Below, piece after piece: positions 52,048 through 59,969 of a DNA stretch of 64,000 nucleotides. The translations under genes and the position numbers were made by a program. Each line of letters opens with the position of its first letter. Position 1 is the stretch's first letter. This DNA is from Holophagales bacterium (GTDB lineage: Bacteria > Acidobacteriota > Thermoanaerobaculia > UBA5066): NCBI GenBank assembly GCA_016719485.1, contig JADJZB010000025.1, forward strand, positions 124,001 through 188,000, written 5' to 3'. The notes beneath the pieces were generated by a model that searched no databases, was not told the origin of the DNA, and saw only the letters and a list, made by a program, of their open reading frames with translations.

Positions 52048-54638
52048 GCCGCGTCGCGCCCCTCTTCGGGCCGCTCCTCTTCCGCCCCCTCCGGCGCGAC
52101 CGGCTGCGCTTCGCCCTCACCGTCGCCGGGATCGCCGTCGGCGTGGCGACGATGGCCGCGATCCTCCTCGCGAACGCCTCGGTCCTCGCCTCCTTCTCCG
52201 CGACGGTCGACGTCGTCGCCGGAAAGGCCGGCCTGACGGTCCTCGCCGACGGCCCCGGCATCCCCGAAGAGACGCTCGAGCGGCTCTCCTGGCTCCGGGC
52301 GCGCGGCGTCACGGTCGTCCCCGCCGTCGTCGCGACGGCCGCGCTGCAGGGGGGAGACGGCGACGTCGTCGAGATCCTCGGCATCGACCCGGTCACCGAC
52401 CCCGCGGTCCGCGATTACCGCTTCGCCTCGCGGCTCGATGCCGAAGAGACGACCCTCGGCCGCCTCTTCGCGGTCTTCCAGCGGAACTCCGTCCTCGTGC
52501 CCGCCCCGCTCGCAGAGCGGCTCGGCCTCACGGAGGGATCGGAGCTCGGCGTCTTCGCCGGCGGCGCCGTCCGGCGGCTCCGCGTGGCCGGAATCCTCCG
52601 GCTCGAAGGGGCCGCCCGTGCGGCCGCCGGGTCGGTCGTCTTCGCCGACATCGCCACGGCCCAGGAGCTCTTCTCCCGCGAGGGGCTCCTCGACCGGATC
52701 GACCTCGTCCTTCCCGAAGGCCTGAACGACGCCGACCGCGCCGCTCTCGAAGAGTCGGTGCGGGACTCGCTCCCCCCCGGCGTGACCGTCGGCCGCCCCG
52801 AGCGGCGGACGGCGACGGTCGACCGGATGGTCCGCTCCTTCCGCGTGAACCTCACGGCGCTCGGCCTCATCGCGCTCCTCGTCGGGACCTATTTCGTCTA
52901 CAGCACGCTCTCCATCTCGGTCCTGAGGCGCCGGACCGACATCGGGACGGTCCGCGCGCTCGGAGCCTCGTCCCGATCGGTCTTCCTCGTCTTCCTGGCG
53001 GAAGGCGCCGCGCTCGGCGTCCTCGGCAGCCTCCTCGGCCTCGTTCTCGGGGCCGGCATGGCGAAGGCCGCGCTCGCCGCCGTCGGCGGGACGGCGACGG
53101 ACTTCTACCTGACACAGGCCGCCCCGTCGCTCGCCCTCGAGCCGCGGGCCCTCGCCATCGCCTTCCTCGCCGGCCTCCTCACCTCCATCCTCTCCGCCCT
53201 CGCTCCCGCCCTCGAAGCGGCCCACGTCGACCCCGCCTCGACGTTCCGGCACGGCTCCGTCGAGGCCTCGCGGCGAAGGGCCGTGAAGCCGCTCGCGATC
53301 GCGGGCGCGTTCCTCCTCCTCCTCGCCGCCCTCGCCACGCGTCCCGGGCCGGTCGGCGGCCTTCCCCTCTTCGGCTTCGCGGCGGTCTTCCTCGTCGTCG
53401 CCGGCGTCTCGCTCCTCGCCCCCTTCGCCGTCACGACGGTCGCCCGGCGCGCCGACCGGCTCGCCGTCCGCCTCCTCGGCGTCGAGGCACGCATCGCCCG
53501 CGCGAACCTCACCGGGAGCCTGTCGCGGACGGCCGTCGCCGTGGCGGCCCTCTCGATGGGGATCTCGATGATGGTCGCCGTCGCGGTGATGGTCGGCTCC
53601 TTCCGCGCCACCGTCGTCGACTGGGTCTCGCAGACGCTGAAGGCCGACCTCTTCGTCGCCCCCGAGGGAGGGCGGTCGCAGCGCGCGCTCGGCCGGCTCC
53701 CCGAGGAGGTCGTCACGCTCCTGGAGCGGGTTCCCGGCGTCGCCTCCGTCGACCCCTTCCTCTCGTTCGAGGCGACGCGGGACGGAGTCCCCTTCACCGT
53801 CGGGTCGGGCCGCTTCGCCCTCGTCGCGGCGCACGGCGACCTGCCGATGGCCGACGGGAGCGACACGCGCGAGGTCCTCGCGCGCGCTCTCTCCCGGGGC
53901 GAGGCCGTCGTCTCCGAGCCCTACGCCGTGAAGTTCGGCGTCCGTACCGGCGACCTCGTCACACTGCCCGCGGTCGACGGCCCCGTCACGCTCCGCATCG
54001 CCGGCGTCTACCGCGACTACTCGAACGATCGCGGGACGATCACGATCGACCGCACTCTCTTCCGCCGCCTCTTCCGGATGGACGGCGCGGTCAGCCTCGC
54101 ACTGCGGCTCGACCCCGCCTTATCTCCCGAGGAAGGGCGCCGCCGCATCCTCGCCGCGGCCGAGGGCCGTTTCGCGCTGCGCGTCCAGACGAACGCCTCG
54201 CTCCGCGACGCGGCCCTCGCCCTCTTCGACCGGACGTTCGCGGTGACCTACGCCCTCGAGGCGGTCGCGATCGCCGTCGCCGTCCTCGGCGTCTTCTCGA
54301 CGCTCCTCGCGCTCGTCCTCGAGCGGCGGCGGGAGATCGGACTCCTGCGCGTCCTCGGCGCCTCCTCCGCCCGCATCTCCCGCGCCGTCCGGTACGAGGC
54401 CGCTGCGCTCTCCACCCTCGGCATCGCCCTCGGCGTCTTCGCAGGCGGCGCGATGGGGTGGATCCTCATCCACGTCGTCAACAAGCAGTCGTTCGGCTGG
54501 ACGATCCGGACCGACGTCCCGTGGGGCTTCCTCGCCGGGGCGCTCGCCCTCGTCGCACTCGCCACTCTATCGGCCGCAGGCCGCCCCGCCCGCCTCGCCG
54601 CCGCGACCGACGCCGCCGCCGTCCTGAAGGAGGAATAG
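52044..54638 (+). CDS. FtsX-like ABC transporter permease with duplicated core (AttFG-like)
   Basis: An 864-residue permease made of two FtsX/MacB-type halves. Each has an N-terminal membrane segment, a periplasmic domain (about 50-265 and about 510-700) and three helices (first set about 270-420, second about 740-855). LRRRTDIGTVRALGAS and ERRREIGLLRVLGASS are the matching cytoplasmic coupling loops. Such proteins use ATP hydrolysis to do mechanical work on periplasmic or lipid substrates. The GTG start overlaps the ATPase stop. Confidence 0.9.
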   Translation: MSRVAPLFGPLLFRPLRRDRLRFALTVAGIAVGVATMAAILLANASVLASFSATVDVVAGKAGLTVLADGPGIPEETLERLSWLRARGVTVVPAVVATAALQGGDGDVVEILGIDPVTDPAVRDYRFASRLDAEETTLGRLFAVFQRNSVLVPAPLAERLGLTEGSELGVFAGGAVRRLRVAGILRLEGAARAAAGSVVFADIATAQELFSREGLLDRIDLVLPEGLNDADRAALEESVRDSLPPGVTVGRPERRTATVDRMVRSFRVNLTALGLIALLVGTYFVYSTLSISVLRRRTDIGTVRALGASSRSVFLVFLAEGAALGVLGSLLGLVLGAGMAKAALAAVGGTATDFYLTQAAPSLALEPRALAIAFLAGLLTSILSALAPALEAAHVDPASTFRHGSVEASRRRAVKPLAIAGAFLLLLAALATRPGPVGGLPLFGFAAVFLVVAGVSLLAPFAVTTVARRADRLAVRLLGVEARIARANLTGSLSRTAVAVAALSMGISMMVAVAVMVGSFRATVVDWVSQTLKADLFVAPEGGRSQRALGRLPEEVVTLLERVPGVASVDPFLSFEATRDGVPFTVGSGRFALVAAHGDLPMADGSDTREVLARALSRGEAVVSEPYAVKFGVRTGDLVTLPAVDGPVTLRIAGVYRDYSNDRGTITIDRTLFRRLFRMDGAVSLALRLDPALSPEEGRRRILAAAEGRFALRVQTNASLRDAALALFDRTFAVTYALEAVAIAVAVLGVFSTLLALVLERRREIGLLRVLGASSARISRAVRYEAAALSTLGIALGVFAGGAMGWILIHVVNKQSFGWTIRTDVPWGFLAGALALVALATLSAAGRPARLAAATDAAAVLKEE

Positions 54639-54643
54639 GCGTG

Positions 54644-55750
54644 ATGAGAACGCTCCTCGCCCTGGCGCTCCTCGCCTCGGCCGCTCCCGCACCCGCTGCA
54701 GACCGGTTCCGCCCCCTCGACCCCAAAGCCACCGTCTCCTTTCCCCGCGACCACGGGGCCCACGACGACGCGCGCGTCGAGTGGTGGTACGTCACCGGCC
54801 ACCTGCAGGACGCCGACGGCCGCCGCTCCGGCTTCCAGCTCACCTTCTTCCGGACCGGCGTCGCGGACGAGGCGAAGGGGACGCGCACCTCCTCCTTCGC
54901 CCCGCGCGACCTCCACCTCGCCCACTTCGCCCGAACGGACGTCGACGGGAAGACGTTCCGCTATGCCGAGCGGATTCACCGCGACGGGCCCGGCGGCGCC
55001 TCCGCGCGGTCGACGCACCTCGACGTGGCGAACGAGAGTTGGAGGCTCACGGAACTGGGCGGCAAACTCCTCCTCCATGCGAGCGACCCCGCCAACGGCC
55101 GCGAGGAGACGCTGACGCTCCTGCTGACACCGCTCAAGCCTCCTGTCCTCCACGGCGAGAACGGCCTCTCGCGCAAGGCCCCCGAACCGGACGCCGTCAG
55201 CCGCTACGTCAGCTTCACCCGCCTGAAAGCCGAAGGCTGGCTCACGCGCGGCCAGACAGCCCACGCCGTCACCGGCACCGCGTGGATGGACCACGAGTGG
55301 GGCTCGGGAGCCATCGGAAAAGGAACGACGGGGTGGGACTGGTTTTCCGTCCAGCTCGAGGACGGCCGTGACCTGATGCTCTACCTCCTGCGCGGTCCCG
55401 ACGGTTCCCGCACGCTCCACTCCTCCGGCACCCTCGTCGATCGCGAAGGCCGCTCCACGCCCCTCGCGCCAACCGACTTCACCGTCGAGGTGACGGACCG
55501 CTGGACGAGCCCGCGCTCGAAGGGCGTCTACCCGGCCCGCTGGATCCTCCGCGTTCCGAAAGCCAATCTCGCCCTCGAGGTCGTCCCCCTCCTCCCCGAC
55601 CAGGAGCTCGTCACCGATCGTTCGACGCGCGTCACCTACTGGGAAGGAGCCTGCGCCGTCCGCCCCCTCCCCGGCTCCGGCAGCCCCGCCGGGAGCGCCT
55701 ACGTCGAGCTGACCGGCTACGCCGGCAAGGGAGCCCTCGGCCTCTTCTGA
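54644..55750 (+). CDS. AttH/CrtC-like lipocalin-fold protein
   Basis: A 368-residue exported protein (signal peptide ending PAPAADRF) of the AttH/carotenoid 1,2-hydratase family, built of two lipocalin-like domains. Family motifs are RVEWWYVTGHL near residue 45 and WMDHEWGSGAI and WDWFSVQLEDG near 210-235. The product is periplasmic and probably binds a hydrophobic molecule for the ABC unit before it. AAGGAGG sits over the end of the permease gene; ATG at 54644 or the adjacent GTG at 54641 are both possible starts. Confidence 0.9.
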   Translation: MRTLLALALLASAAPAPAADRFRPLDPKATVSFPRDHGAHDDARVEWWYVTGHLQDADGRRSGFQLTFFRTGVADEAKGTRTSSFAPRDLHLAHFARTDVDGKTFRYAERIHRDGPGGASARSTHLDVANESWRLTELGGKLLLHASDPANGREETLTLLLTPLKPPVLHGENGLSRKAPEPDAVSRYVSFTRLKAEGWLTRGQTAHAVTGTAWMDHEWGSGAIGKGTTGWDWFSVQLEDGRDLMLYLLRGPDGSRTLHSSGTLVDREGRSTPLAPTDFTVEVTDRWTSPRSKGVYPARWILRVPKANLALEVVPLLPDQELVTDRSTRVTYWEGACAVRPLPGSGSPAGSAYVELTGYAGKGALGLF

Positions 55751-55764
55751 CCGGCGGGGCAGCG

Positions 55765-56075
55765 ACGAGGGCACGAGAACACGAGGACACGAGGGCACGA
55801 GGGCACACCCGGCGCCTTTGGGTTCCGTGCTCTCAAGTCGCGGGCGGGAGGGGTGTCCCACGGCGGCCGCTGCGCGCGCGCGACCCGCAACGGCTCCGCT
55901 CCGCGGGCCGCCGGGGCGAGCGCAAACTCCTCGCTTCGCTCGTCGGACACGTGCGCTCGCCTGATCCGGCGACCTGCTCGCGGCAGCCGTGCGGGGCCCC
56001 GCACGTGCTCGAAGGCCGCTCGCGGGACACCCCTCCCGCCCGCTCACCATCCGCGATACGACAGATCGTCGACCG
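55765..56075 (-). repeat. Composite dispersed repeat, copy 3 (inverted)
   Basis: Fills the 343-bp gap before the GNAT gene. Read on the minus strand it has the family body (about 56075-55840) including GACGAGCGAAGCGAGGAG and a translated HVSDERSEEFALAP, then a tandem array of about 9 bp (GAGGGCACGA-type units, 55765-55807). Its array unit (rc TGCCCTCG) is the same as that of copy 4. Confidence 0.78.
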
Positions 56076-56093
56076 GGCGGCATACTCGAACGC

Positions 56094-56606
56094 GTGACGA
56101 TCACGCTGCGCTTTCCCGTTCCTGAAGACGCCGATCGAGTCTTCGACGCGGTCCGCGAGTCCATGGCCGAGCTGCACCCGTGGGCGCCCTGGTGTCCGCT
56201 CACCTACGGCCTCGAGGATGCGACCACCTGGATCGCGCAGCAGCCGGCAGCCCGTGAGGCCGGCACGGCCTTCGAGTTTCTCGTCATCGGTGCCGACGGA
56301 GGCCTGCTGGGCTGCTGCGGCGTGAACCAGATCAACAAGGGATTCCGCCTCGGAAACCTCGGCTACTGGATCCGTTCCTCAGCGACCCGCCGCGGGTTCG
56401 CCACGGAGGCCGCGCGTCAGGTCGCGGCATGGGCATTCCAGAACACCGACCTGCAGCGCCTCGAGCTCCTCGTCGCCGTCGGAAACGCCCCCAGCCAGGC
56501 GGTCGCCCTCAAGACAGGCGCCCTCCTCGAGGGTTGTCTCCGTTCCCGCTTCCTCGTTCACGGGCAGTTCCAGGACGCCTTCGTCTACTCGCTCATCCGA
56601 CCGTAA
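56094..56606 (+). CDS. GNAT family N-acetyltransferase (RimJ/RimL type)
   Basis: A 170-residue GNAT enzyme that would acetylate an amine of a protein, amino acid or drug with acetyl-CoA. It has the acetyl-CoA loop region LGYWIRSSATRRGFATEAAR, cited here as RSSATRRGFATEA (the RxxGxA-type motif), and NAPSQAVALKTGALLEG near the end, as in RimJ/RimL-like proteins. GTG is the start, without a clear ribosome site. It lies alone between inverted copies 3 and 4 of the composite repeat, with 20-50 bp to each, which suggests that it may have moved as a cassette. Confidence 0.88.
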   Translation: MTITLRFPVPEDADRVFDAVRESMAELHPWAPWCPLTYGLEDATTWIAQQPAAREAGTAFEFLVIGADGGLLGCCGVNQINKGFRLGNLGYWIRSSATRRGFATEAARQVAAWAFQNTDLQRLELLVAVGNAPSQAVALKTGALLEGCLRSRFLVHGQFQDAFVYSLIRP

Positions 56607-56659
56607 GTCCGGCCTTAGGCCTTCAGCGCTCTCGTTCCGCAGGTCTCCCTCACGAACGC

Positions 56660-56949
56660 TTGAAGCGCGCCGGCCGCGGGTGGGGCGGTGCGTCTCGCGA
56701 GCCGCCCCCGAGCACGCCCGGGGACCCGCTCGAGTTCGCGAGGACCGGGCGGGGATCAGGCCCGCGCGCGTGTCTGACGAGCGAAGCGAGGAGTTCGCGC
56801 GGGCCCCCCGCCCGGCCGCAGCGGACTCGGAAGCGGGTCGGGCGCGCGCAGCAGGCGGCCGTGAGACGTACCGCACCGCACGCGGCCCCCGGAGGAATCG
56901 ACGCGATTCCTGAAGTGGCTCCCCCGTGCCCTCGTGCCCTCGTGCCCCG
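56660..56949 (+). repeat. Composite dispersed repeat, copy 4
   Basis: The body (56660-56910) is a near twin of copy 2 at 17820; a tandem array of TGCCCTCG units (56925-56949) follows. It lies in the 438-bp gap between the GNAT gene and the convergent dipeptidase gene. The only other thing in this gap is the dipeptidase terminator at 56972. Confidence 0.85.
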
Positions 56950-56971
56950 GTCCGTCAGCACCGTCGCCCAA

Positions 56972-56998
56972 AGCAGAAACCCCCGCTCGTCGCGGGGG
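56972..56998 (-). terminator. Rho-independent terminator of the M20 dipeptidase gene
   Basis: On the minus strand, GCCCCCGC pairs with GCGGGGG around a 5-base loop and is followed by TTTCTGCTTT. It lies 47 bp past the dipeptidase stop codon. Confidence 0.85.
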
Positions 56999-57044
56999 CT
57001 TCCTTGTTCCGTTGTTCCGGGTCGTATGGAGTCCGCTCCGGGGA

Positions 57045-58550
57045 CTACTTCTTCTTCGTCCCCTTCTTCGCGGGCTTGGCCTTCACGACGGGCTTGGCCT
57101 TCTTCGCCGGAGCCTTCTTCGCCGCCGCCTTCACGACCGGCCTCTTGCCGGGCGTCGCGATCTTCGAGGGCTTGCCGAGGGCGGCGACCTCGCCGAAGTA
57201 ACGCGTGAAGGCCGCCATGCCGCCGGAGGCCTGCTCCCAGTCGAAGTTCTCGTTCGGGGCGTGGTAGCCGTGCTCGGGCAGCGAGAGGCCGAGGAAGATG
57301 ACCGGGCACTTCAGGACGTTCTCCATCGTGACGACGGCGCCGATGGATCCGCCCTCGCGGACGAAGACCGGCTCGCGCTTGAAGGCGAACTGCATCGCGC
57401 GCTTCACCGCCTCGGCGAGCGGCCCGACCGTCTTCCCCTGGTACGGGTCGAGGCGGTTCTTGACGTGGACGACGACGTCCTTGTTCTTCGACTTCACGAA
57501 CTTCGTCACGAGCTTCGCGATCTTCTCGCCCGTCTGGTTCGGGACGAGGCGGCACGACACCTTCACCTCGCCGCGCGGCGGGATGACCGTCTTCACGCCC
57601 GGGCCGGTGTAGCCGCCGATCATGCCGTGGATCTCGAAGGTGGGCTGCGCCCAGATCCTCTTCATCAGGTCGAGGGGGTCGCTGGTCCGGAGCGACTTGA
57701 AGAGGTGGTCCTTCTTGAAGCCGGCGACGGTGAAGCCGGAGCGCTTGAAGTCCTCGAGCTCCTTCTTCGTCGGCGGGACGACGTCGTCGTAGAAGCCGGG
57801 GATCTTCACCCGGCCCGTCGTGGCGTCGAAGCAGTCGTTCACGAGCTTCATCAGCTCGGCCATCGGGTTGCGCGCCGCGCCGCCGCAAACGCCCGAGTGC
57901 TGGTCGGTCTCGCCCGTCTCGAGCGTGAAGAGGAAGCCCTGCAGGCCGCGCAGGCCGGCGGGGCAGGCGGGCTTTCCGCGGGCGATCCAGATCGTGTCGG
58001 AGACGAGGACCGAGTCGGTGGCGAGCTCGGCGGCGTGCGCCGCGATCGCCTTCTCGAAGCTCGGCGAGCCGATCTCCTCCTCGAACTCCCAGAGGACGCG
58101 CAGGTTCACGGGAAGGTCGGCCTCGAGGGCGGCCTTGATCCCGTAGAGAGCGGTCAGCGCAGGCCCCTTGTCGTCGGTCGTGCCGCGTCCGAAGTAGCGG
58201 TCGCCCTGCTTCGTGAAGGTGAACGGTTCCGTGGCCCACGGCTCCGTCTCCATCGAGGCGGGCTGGACGTCGAGGTGGTTGTAGACGGTGACGGTCGGCC
58301 ACTCGGGATTCTTCGTCCACGTCCCCGAGATGATCGGGTGACCGTCGGTCTCGAGGATCTTCGCCTCCCCGCCGAACCGGCGGATCACGTCGGCCGCGAG
58401 CTTGGCGTTCTCGCGGATCGCGTCCTTCTTCGTCGGGTCGACGGAGATGCTCGGGATCTCGACGAAGTCCTTCAGAAGGGCCTCGAACGCCTCCCGGTTT
58501 TCCGCAGCGTACTTCTTCAGGGCTTCACGCGTGAGGTTCTCGGTCTTCAT
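57045..58550 (-). CDS. M20 family dipeptidase with lysine-rich C-terminal tail
   Basis: A 501-residue cytoplasmic metallopeptidase related to carnosinase/CNDP dipeptidases (M20A). Metal-site motifs: VTVYNHLDVQPA, YFGRGTTDDKGPALT, WEFEEEIGSP (catalytic Glu pair) and PEHGYHAPNENF near the end of the domain. The lid domain spans about 190-330. After the normal family end (about residue 462) there is a 40-residue tail of Lys, Ala and Pro (PVVKAAAKKAPAKKAK), like histone H1 tails. Its own terminator follows. The tail is unusual for this family. Confidence 0.92.
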   Translation of the reverse strand: MKTENLTREALKKYAAENREAFEALLKDFVEIPSISVDPTKKDAIRENAKLAADVIRRFGGEAKILETDGHPIISGTWTKNPEWPTVTVYNHLDVQPASMETEPWATEPFTFTKQGDRYFGRGTTDDKGPALTALYGIKAALEADLPVNLRVLWEFEEEIGSPSFEKAIAAHAAELATDSVLVSDTIWIARGKPACPAGLRGLQGFLFTLETGETDQHSGVCGGAARNPMAELMKLVNDCFDATTGRVKIPGFYDDVVPPTKKELEDFKRSGFTVAGFKKDHLFKSLRTSDPLDLMKRIWAQPTFEIHGMIGGYTGPGVKTVIPPRGEVKVSCRLVPNQTGEKIAKLVTKFVKSKNKDVVVHVKNRLDPYQGKTVGPLAEAVKRAMQFAFKREPVFVREGGSIGAVVTMENVLKCPVIFLGLSLPEHGYHAPNENFDWEQASGGMAAFTRYFGEVAALGKPSKIATPGKRPVVKAAAKKAPAKKAKPVVKAKPAKKGTKKK

Positions 58551-58616
58551 GCCCCGAAGTCTAGCGCCCCCCGGGCGCATCGTGCCGGGCTCCCGGGCGT
58601 GGAAAAGTCAGGCGGT

Positions 58617-59069
58617 TCAGCGGGACGGGGCCCCGGGCGGGGCCGAGGCGCCGCCGTCCTCTTCGGAGGCGCCGCGCTCCGCGCGCACCCGCCGCCGCCG
58701 GAACTGGCGTTCCTCCTCCTCCTTGTAGAGGTACTTGATGGCGCTCTTCTGCAGGAGGAGGTTCGGCGCGTTCTCGCGGTTCAGCTTGAGGGCGTCCTTG
58801 TCGTACCACTCGATCCAGCCGCGGAGCTCCTCGCCGTCGACGAGCCGGACGACGATGGGCGTGCGCGCCTGCATCTGCTTGAGGTAGTAGAACGACTCCG
58901 CGTTCGTCTGGTCCGCCGGCGCCCCCTTTCGGACGCCGCGCTGGGCGGAAGGATCGCGCCTCACGTCGGAGAGCGAGGGACGGATCAGCTTCCGCGGTGC
59001 CAGCTCGTTGTTGGGGTCGGGGGCGCCCGTCGAGGGACCCGGAGTGGGTGGCTTGCGGACCAAGGCCAT
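58617..59069 (-). CDS. Hfq-like (LSm) RNA-binding protein with N- and C-terminal extensions
   Basis: A 150-residue protein whose middle (about residues 55-120) matches the Sm fold of Hfq: an N-terminal helix (NAESFYYLKQMQARTPIVV), a Sm1-like VVRLVDGEELRGWIEWYD, cited here as VDGEELRGWIEWYD, and a Sm2-like NLLLQKSAIKYLYK in place of the usual YKHAIST. It has a 55-residue proline/arginine-rich N-terminal extension and an acidic/arginine-rich C-terminal tail. Classical Hfq is about 70-100 residues. It probably binds RNA, possibly as a ring. Ribosome site AAGGAG is clear. It lies in the same direction as RicT, a partner in RNA processing in Bacillus. Confidence 0.72.
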   Translation of the reverse strand: MALVRKPPTPGPSTGAPDPNNELAPRKLIRPSLSDVRRDPSAQRGVRKGAPADQTNAESFYYLKQMQARTPIVVRLVDGEELRGWIEWYDKDALKLNRENAPNLLLQKSAIKYLYKEEEERQFRRRRVRAERGASEEDGGASAPPGAPSR

Positions 59070-59147
59070 GCAGGCTCCTTCCCGAGAGGGGAGGTCGTCT
59101 CGAGGGGTGTGTTTCGGGGAAGTCTACCCGAAGGGCCCGCGCGCGGT

Positions 59148-59921
59148 TCAGGCGGCGGGAGGAGGGGGGGCCGGGCCTTTCCGGTCACCGTCCTTGCGGT
59201 CGTGGCCCTTGCTCGACATCTTGCGGGCCGCCTCGATCCCGCCCTCCAGCTCGTAGGCGAGGCAGCACTTGAGGCGGCCGCACATCCCGGTGAGCTTGGA
59301 GGGATTCGGCGTGATCCCCTGGAGCTTGGCCATCCGGATCGTGACCGGGTGGAAGCCCCTGAGCCACGTGGAGCAGCAGAGGGTGAGGCCGCACGGTCCG
59401 ATGCCGCCGACGATCTTCGTCTCGTCGCGCACACCGACCATCCGGGCTTCGACGCGGGTCCGGAAGCGGTCGGCCATCTCGCGGCAGAGGTCGCGCAGGT
59501 TCGCCCGCTCCTCCGAGGAGTAGAGGACGGTGATCCGCCTCCGGTCGAACGGCACGGCGCACTTGATGAGGCTGACCGGCAGGCGCAGCTCCTCGATCCG
59601 CTGGGCCGCGAAGCGCGCGGCCTCGTCCTGGAGCTCGAGACGTTCGGCGAAGTCGGCCGACTCGGAGTCGGAGGCGAGCCGGAGGAGGCGCTTCGCCTTC
59701 TTCTGGGAGCACGACTTCGCCAGGACCGGGGTCAGGGTCACCACCTCGGCGTACTCGGGCCCGTCCTCCGTGTCGACGACGATCCTCTCCCCCGCCCGGA
59801 CACCGACCTCGCCGGCGAAGACGATCGTCATCTTCCCGTCCATCGCGTCGGCGAGACGGGCCCCGACGTAGTTGCCGCCGGGGTTCACGAGGGTGCCGAG
59901 GGAGCAGCTGGAACAGCTCAC
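59148..59921 (-). CDS. ricT: RicT/YaaT-like protein with PSP1 C-terminal domain
   Basis: A 257-residue protein. The PSP1 C-terminal domain is in the centre; GPCGLTLCCSTWL and GMCGRLKCCLAYE carry the cysteines that hold Fe-S clusters in the Bacillus RicAFT complex. In Bacillus RicT with RicA and RicF stimulates RNase Y and mRNA processing. The start is GTG, giving the cysteine-containing SCSSCSLG N-terminus. The last 25 residues are charged, then poly-proline. ricA and ricF homologs are not in the window. Confidence 0.9.
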   Translation of the reverse strand: MSCSSCSLGTLVNPGGNYVGARLADAMDGKMTIVFAGEVGVRAGERIVVDTEDGPEYAEVVTLTPVLAKSCSQKKAKRLLRLASDSESADFAERLELQDEAARFAAQRIEELRLPVSLIKCAVPFDRRRITVLYSSEERANLRDLCREMADRFRTRVEARMVGVRDETKIVGGIGPCGLTLCCSTWLRGFHPVTIRMAKLQGITPNPSKLTGMCGRLKCCLAYELEGGIEAARKMSSKGHDRKDGDRKGPAPPPPAA

Positions 59922-59969
59922 GAACCCTTGATTCTCACGATCCGGTCGCCGCAGGTCAAACGGCCCCCG

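Noticed and set aside
55765..55807. Short tandem arrays as a CRISPR array
   Set aside because: Units are 8-10 bp with no spacers and no cas genes are in the window.
56094..56606. GNAT gene as a toxin of a toxin-antitoxin pair
   Set aside because: No small ribbon-helix-helix antitoxin gene is next to it, and its sequence is closer to RimJ/RimL than to TacT-like toxins.
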